Positions 29,297-34,405 of a stretch of 34,405 nucleotides of DNA are shown here, piece after piece. The DNA is taken from assembly GCA_012518455.1 (NCBI GenBank), contig JAAYSA010000027.1:1-34405 (forward strand), written 5' to 3'. Source of the DNA: Erysipelotrichaceae bacterium (GTDB lineage: Bacteria > Bacillota_I > Bacilli_A > RFN20 > CAG-826). Within the stretch, counting starts at the first letter, position 1. Each line of letters begins with the position of its first letter. The notes under the pieces are model-generated. The model ran no database searches. It saw only the letters and a list, made by a program, of their open reading frames with translations, and was not told the origin of the DNA. A program made the translations under genes and the position numbers.

Positions 29297-29902
29297 ATGC
29301 CACGAACAAAAGACGCGAATACACGAATTTGAAACAGACGAAGGACTTCTATTGTTCAAGCTGCTATTCGTTGTTTTGCAAGGATGCCTTATAACGAGGT
29401 TACCATTTCACTAATAGCCCGTGAAGCTAAATGCGGTCATAGTCTCATTTATCATTATTTTAGTGGTATAAAGGACATTCATCTGGCTGTTTACGAATAT
29501 ATGTTTCCTTATTTTAAAGAAACATTGGGCTTTTTTGATGAACCTGACATAAATCCCGATATTAAATTTATTGGAGTAATTAGTTTTTTAGTTGACTCTT
29601 TGCGAGAATCAAGTAGATATGCATATTATTTACAAACAATTATCCAAACTCGACATTTAGTCGTTGAGTTTAAAGATCAATTTGAAGGATTTGCTATTCA
29701 TACGAGAATTGTACGACTAATTGAAAACGCTCAAAAAACGGGTAGAATCATTCCAATGGAACCCCTTCGTATTATGGAACATATTTTTCTAATTTTTCGT
29801 GGTATCGCAAGTGAAATCATTTTCGAGCCCCAGAAAACTCGTTTCTCTTATACTGCTTCAATGATTTACTTGCCTTTTTTAGTAAAGCAACCCAATGCTT
29901 AA
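29297..29902 (+). CDS. TetR-family regulator with one in-frame TGA codon
   Basis: AGAAAGGAG RBS then ATG at 29297: MPRTKDANTRI[TGA]NRRRTSIVQAAIRCFARMPYNEVTISLIAREAKCGHSLIYHYFSG. The track's start (29384) lies inside the HTH domain. Confidence 0.82.
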
Positions 29903-31712
29903 AATATATCGTTATTTAAAACCACTTTGGTGGAAAATTGCTATATCCTTAACCTTTGTATTTTTACAAGCATTTTTACAATTGCTACTCCCGCCCTATA
30001 TTCAAAGAATCACCGAATATATCACTTCACCTTTATATAATGGTACATCCGAACAGATTCGTACTTTACTATTGTATGGGGCTGAAATGATCGGAATTTC
30101 TTTTGCGGTTTTAGCCGCGGCGATATGTCAAGGTTTAATAAACATGCACATTTCCGCCTCCTTTGCTGCAATTTTGCGCCAAAAATTATTCTATAAACTA
30201 CAAAGCCTTTCAGTAAATGAGCAACATCAATTTGGAGCAGCAAGTTTATTAACTCGCTTTAACAATGATGTAAGAATGCTACAGTATTATGTCGTTATGT
30301 CTTTTAGAGTTTTAACTTTTGCACCAACGTTTTTAATTATTGGTATTATTAGAATCGCCCAGATTGACCCTATGTATCTTTTAGTAGTTGGAGCAATTAT
30401 TCCAATAATTATAATAATGTTTACATTTGTTTTTATTAGGGCTAAACCTTTGTACTCATTAATGCAGGAGCGAGTTGACTATTTAACGCTTTTAATGCGA
30501 GAAGGTTTAACAGGTGTTAGAGTAATTCGAGCGTTCAATCAACAACAAAGAGAAAACCGCTATTATGACGAAGCGAATAGTAATTTAGTTAACATACATA
30601 AAAAAATAGGTTACACATTCTTTTGGTTATCTCCTATAGTCCAAATTTTATTTAATTTGACTTATATTGCAGTTTTCATTATCGGCTTCTTTTTAATAGA
30701 TCAAATGTTAGCTACTTCTGAAATAATACACACTTTTGGTAATTCCCTTGTCGTTAGTCAATACATTAGTCATGTAATGCGCTCTTTTATGATGCTTACC
30801 TTTGTGTTTTTTAATATTCCCAGAGCCTCTACTGCAGCAAAAAGAATTAATGCCGTTCTTGATGTCAACCCCGAACTAAAAGACCCAGAAAATCCAATTG
30901 ATGCAAATATGATCGAAAATATAGGTATTGTGGAATTTAAAAATGTTACTTTCAATTATAGCCCCTCTGCTGACCCAATTTTAAAAAATATTAGTTTTGA
31001 GACTAAACCAGGTAAAGTAACAGCAATTATTGGATCTACCGGATCAGGCAAATCTTCAATTATTAATTTGATACCTAGATTTTTTGAAGTAACAGAGGGG
31101 GAAGTACTAGTTGACGGTGTAAATGTGAAAAACTATAAACAAAAGGATTTACGTAATCGCTTAGCTTTTATACCTCAACAAAGCGTTCTTTTTAGTGGAA
31201 CAATAAGAGATAACATAAAATTTGGCAATGAAGATGCTACTGATGATGAAATTATCGAAGCGTTAAAAGTAGCACAAGCGTATGACTTTGTAAGTGAAAG
31301 TAATGAAGGACTTGATACCATAGTTGCACAAGCAGGAAAAAACTTGTCGGGCGGTCAAAAACAACGACTTGCAATTGCCCGTGCTCTTATAAGAAAGTCA
31401 AAAATTTATGTTTTTGATGACTCTTTTAGTGCTTTAGACTTTAAAACTGATGTCAAACTTCGTTATGCATTAAAAAAATATGCAGCCGATTCAACTATTA
31501 TTATTGTCGCTCAAAGAATTAATTCGATTTTAGACGCTGATCAAATAATGGTTCTTGATAATGGAAAGATTGTTGGTTTAGGTAGCCATCAATCACTTTT
31601 GGAATGTTGCTCAGTTTATAGAGAAATTGTTGTTTCACAATTAGATCAAGATGAGATTGCAAAAACCAAATTCATTGCAAAACAGACTTGTATTGAAGGA
31701 GATGAAGCATAA
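29895..31712 (+). CDS. ABC exporter half-transporter, MdlA-like (degenerate NBD)
   Basis: Six-TM domain, Walker A IGSTGSGKSS, LSGGQKQR, Walker B YVFDDSFSALD, VAQR in place of the H-loop; overlaps tetR by 8 nt. Confidence 0.92.
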   Translation: MLKIYRYLKPLWWKIAISLTFVFLQAFLQLLLPPYIQRITEYITSPLYNGTSEQIRTLLLYGAEMIGISFAVLAAAICQGLINMHISASFAAILRQKLFYKLQSLSVNEQHQFGAASLLTRFNNDVRMLQYYVVMSFRVLTFAPTFLIIGIIRIAQIDPMYLLVVGAIIPIIIIMFTFVFIRAKPLYSLMQERVDYLTLLMREGLTGVRVIRAFNQQQRENRYYDEANSNLVNIHKKIGYTFFWLSPIVQILFNLTYIAVFIIGFFLIDQMLATSEIIHTFGNSLVVSQYISHVMRSFMMLTFVFFNIPRASTAAKRINAVLDVNPELKDPENPIDANMIENIGIVEFKNVTFNYSPSADPILKNISFETKPGKVTAIIGSTGSGKSSIINLIPRFFEVTEGEVLVDGVNVKNYKQKDLRNRLAFIPQQSVLFSGTIRDNIKFGNEDATDDEIIEALKVAQAYDFVSESNEGLDTIVAQAGKNLSGGQKQRLAIARALIRKSKIYVFDDSFSALDFKTDVKLRYALKKYAADSTIIIVAQRINSILDADQIMVLDNGKIVGLGSHQSLLECCSVYREIVVSQLDQDEIAKTKFIAKQTCIEGDEA

Positions 31713-33526
31713 TGACTAAAACACAAAAGCCTAAAAAAGATTATAAATTCTTTGCTTCTTTTGCTCGTTTACTAAAACAATTTAATCCTTCCCTTTTCGT
31801 TCTTGGATTTATAACAATATCAATTGTTGTTGTTCTTTCAATTCTTTCACCAATTTACTTACGGGACATTATCAACAAGGTTTCTAGCAATTTCCATACT
31901 AATCCTTATTTAGTAGTAGATGGGACAGGTAGGGTGAGCGTTGTTTGGCCAAAATTAATTGGTGCTTTTACGATTATTATTGGATTTTATGTTGGTATTT
32001 CAATTATTCGTATGATATCCAGCGTTATTTTAATTAGAGTTTCAGCTGCATACACATATAAACTACGAAAAGAGTTCAGATTGAAAATTGATCGTTTACC
32101 TCTTTCTTATCTAGATAAGTTTACTCATGGCGAATTATTATCAAGAGGGACTAATGATATTGATGCAATTGCGGAATCACTTAACCATATAATATTTGAA
32201 ATTATATATGCTGTCTTAATGTTCTTTTCCGTCTTAATTGCCATGTTTATTGTTGAGTGGAGATTGGCCTTAATTGCTGTTGCAACTATTCCATTACAAT
32301 TTGGAATTACGATTATTATTGGTAAATCTTCTCAAAAAAAATACCGTGCTTTTCAAAAAAAGACTGGTGAAATGACGTCTTTATTAGAAGAAAACATAAG
32401 TGGATTTGAAGTTGTTAAATTATATTCACAAGAAGAAAAGTCAATTGAGAAATTCGATAAACTTAATAAAGAAATGTATAAATCTAATTTCCAATCCAAC
32501 TTTCTTAGTATGCTCATTTGGCCTTCTCTTAGATTCGTTGGAAATATTGGATTTGTTGCCGTTTGTGTTGTTGGAGGAATCATTAATGATCTAGGCGGCA
32601 TTTTAGCTTTTATCACCTTCCTTAATTTATTTAACGAGCCTTTCCAAATGCTTGGTGAAATATCATCAACTATTCAAACAACATTTGCAGGCGCCGAAAG
32701 ATTATTCTCTTTTATGGACGCGCCAGAAGAGACCGAAACTGAAAATCCTATAGAAATTAAAAAAGAGGATGTTACCGGTAAGTTTAGTTTTGAAAATGTT
32801 AGATTCTCATATAGCCCTGATACTAAATTAATTACTAATATGAATTTAGAAATAAATCCTGGGGATATTGTAGCTATTGTCGGTCCTACCGGTGCTGGCA
32901 AAACTACTCTTGTTAACTTAATTATGCGCTTCTATGAAATTAATGATGGTAGTATAAAACTAGATAATATTGATATTAGAGACCTAACTCGACAAACTCT
33001 TAGAAGTTCAATTGGTATGGTTCTTCAAGATACTTGGCTTTTTGAAGGTTCTATTAAGAACAATATCCGTTATGGTAGAAATGATGCAACCGATGAAGAA
33101 ATTGTTGAAGCCGCAAAAGCTGCACGAGCTCACCATTTTATTAGCACACTCCCAGGTGGATATGATTTTGTTTTAACGGAAAACGGAGATAATATTTCAC
33201 AAGGTCAACGTCAATTGATTACAATTGCTCGTGCTATTATCTCTCGCCCAAAAATATTAATTTTAGATGAAGCAACAAGTAGCGTTGATACTAGAACAGA
33301 ACAAGCTATTCAAGAGGTTATGAACGAAATCATGAAAGATCGTACAACCTTTATTATTGCTCATAGACTTTCAACAATTAAAAAAGCCAAAAACATTATT
33401 GTTATGAGTCATGGCGATATTGTCGAAACAGGTAATCATCAAGAGTTACTTGAAGCAAATGGCTTCTATGCCCAATTATACAATGCTCAATTTTTGGGTA
33501 CCGCAAGTGCGTTAGACGAAACATAA
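31712..33526 (+). CDS. ABC exporter half-transporter, MdlB-like
   Basis: Walker A VGPTGAGKTT, ISQGQRQL, Walker B ILDEATSSVD, IAHR H-loop; TAATG junction with the preceding gene. Confidence 0.93.
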   Translation: MTKTQKPKKDYKFFASFARLLKQFNPSLFVLGFITISIVVVLSILSPIYLRDIINKVSSNFHTNPYLVVDGTGRVSVVWPKLIGAFTIIIGFYVGISIIRMISSVILIRVSAAYTYKLRKEFRLKIDRLPLSYLDKFTHGELLSRGTNDIDAIAESLNHIIFEIIYAVLMFFSVLIAMFIVEWRLALIAVATIPLQFGITIIIGKSSQKKYRAFQKKTGEMTSLLEENISGFEVVKLYSQEEKSIEKFDKLNKEMYKSNFQSNFLSMLIWPSLRFVGNIGFVAVCVVGGIINDLGGILAFITFLNLFNEPFQMLGEISSTIQTTFAGAERLFSFMDAPEETETENPIEIKKEDVTGKFSFENVRFSYSPDTKLITNMNLEINPGDIVAIVGPTGAGKTTLVNLIMRFYEINDGSIKLDNIDIRDLTRQTLRSSIGMVLQDTWLFEGSIKNNIRYGRNDATDEEIVEAAKAARAHHFISTLPGGYDFVLTENGDNISQGQRQLITIARAIISRPKILILDEATSSVDTRTEQAIQEVMNEIMKDRTTFIIAHRLSTIKKAKNIIVMSHGDIVETGNHQELLEANGFYAQLYNAQFLGTASALDET

Positions 33527-33542
33527 AATATAACGTTTTTGT

Positions 33543-33572
33543 AAAAACCACACCGATTTGGTGTGGTTTTTT
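33543..33572. terminator. Bidirectional terminator
   Basis: AAAAACCACACC-GATTT-GGTGTGGTTTTT. Confidence 0.85.
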
Positions 33573-34405
33573 CTATTTTGGAACGTTTCTTACTCGTTTA
33601 TAAATTTTTGATAATCGAGGATATAGTTTTAAATAAACCTTTTTGTACAAATATTCATATTTTTTATTCGCAGATGAGTCAGGCTTAAATTCATCCCTAA
33701 CATGTACCATGTTTAGAGTTGCATCTTCGTACGTTTTAAACACTCCTTTAGCAACAAATACAGCAAGGGCTACTCCTAATGATGCGGTTTCATATGTTTG
33801 AATTCTCTTTACTGGTACATTAAAAATATCAGCAGTAATTTGACAAATAACATCACTTTGTGAACCACCGCCTGAGAGCCTTATTTCCTTAACTTTGTTT
33901 TTTTGTTTCCTTTCAATGCCTTCAAGGCCTTCTCTAAGAGCATACGCTACACCTTCAATTATCGCTCGGTATATATGTAATCTAGTATGAACATCACTAA
34001 ATCCTACAATAGCACCTCTTACCTCGGGTCTTTTTAAACCTTGTCCCCAATATGGTTGTAAAACTAACCCATTAGATCCAGGCTCAATTTCACTAACTTT
34101 TTTATTCAAAATTTCTTCTGCACTTAATTTTAATAGGTCTGCTTCTAGCGTTTCAGTTGAACCAAACTCATGCAAAAACCAGCTAACCATCCAATAACCA
34201 CGATAAATTTGCACTTCTAATTGATATAAATTTGGTATAGGAGCGGCGTATGCCGGTAGAAATGTTTCAGGTTCAATATATCTAGGATTACTAACTTCAA
34301 CACAACTTGCTGTTCCATAGGAAATTGATGCCATATCATTACGAACACAACCCGTTCCAATAGTTTCACATCCTTTATCAGTTCCAGTTGCTATAAGTTC
34401 TAGTC
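33573..34405 (-). CDS. FGGY-family carbohydrate kinase, partial (N-terminus beyond the window)
   Basis: Frame is open through the window end (LELIATGTDKGCETIGTGCVRNDMASISYGTASCVEV); FGGY signature-like RLSGGGSQSDVICQITADIFNVPV. Confidence 0.88.
   Translation of the reverse strand, partial: LELIATGTDKGCETIGTGCVRNDMASISYGTASCVEVSNPRYIEPETFLPAYAAPIPNLYQLEVQIYRGYWMVSWFLHEFGSTETLEADLLKLSAEEILNKKVSEIEPGSNGLVLQPYWGQGLKRPEVRGAIVGFSDVHTRLHIYRAIIEGVAYALREGLEGIERKQKNKVKEIRLSGGGSQSDVICQITADIFNVPVKRIQTYETASLGVALAVFVAKGVFKTYEDATLNMVHVRDEFKPDSSANKKYEYLYKKVYLKLYPRLSKIYKRVRNVPK

Noticed and set aside
30022-32901. ORFs overlapping the ABC exporter genes (30022, 30770, 32353, 32400, 32674)
   Set aside because: They are shadow frames of strongly conserved ABC transporter coding sequence.
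1-34405. CRISPR array, transposon or prophage
   Set aside because: No regularly spaced repeats, transposase, integrase or phage structural genes were seen; terminators account for most hairpins.
1-34405. tRNA or rRNA genes
   Set aside because: No cloverleaf-like or rRNA-like segment was recognised in the short intergenic gaps; a tRNAscan-SE run would be decisive.

Overview
Low-GC, Bacillota/Mollicutes-like chromosomal segment (lineage inferred from gene content and base composition only). It carries two housekeeping blocks resembling Bacillus gene order: pth-mfd-rqcP-tilS-ftsH-dus-lysS-rpsF-ssb-rpsR, and gdpP-rplI-dnaB-walJ. Accessory genes are two large Ig-like surface proteins, an ABC-2 type transporter, a RimK-like ATP-grasp pair, a DUF368 + PAP2 lipid-carrier module, a TetR + heterodimeric ABC exporter operon, and a partial FGGY kinase. 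The most notable observations are: (1) in-frame TGA codons in two otherwise intact genes, a YwaF-like membrane protein with two TGAs and a TetR regulator with one; almost every other gene ends in TAA or TAG, which suggests complete, partial or ambiguous UGA=Trp decoding, with one clear counter-example at the DUF368/PAP2 junction; (2) a hidden N-terminus of mfd in another frame, separated from the main ORF by a C6 homopolymer; (3) a one-base frameshift in an RsuA/RluB-type pseudouridine synthase; (4) a degraded first surface-protein gene beside an intact paralog sharing a C-terminal C/W-rich helical module, TM segment and Lys-rich tail; (5) an rpsF leader that can fold to cover its own Shine-Dalgarno; (6) several palindromes at promoters. 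No tRNA, rRNA, CRISPR array or transposase was recognised. All family calls come from reading motifs by eye; no searches were run.
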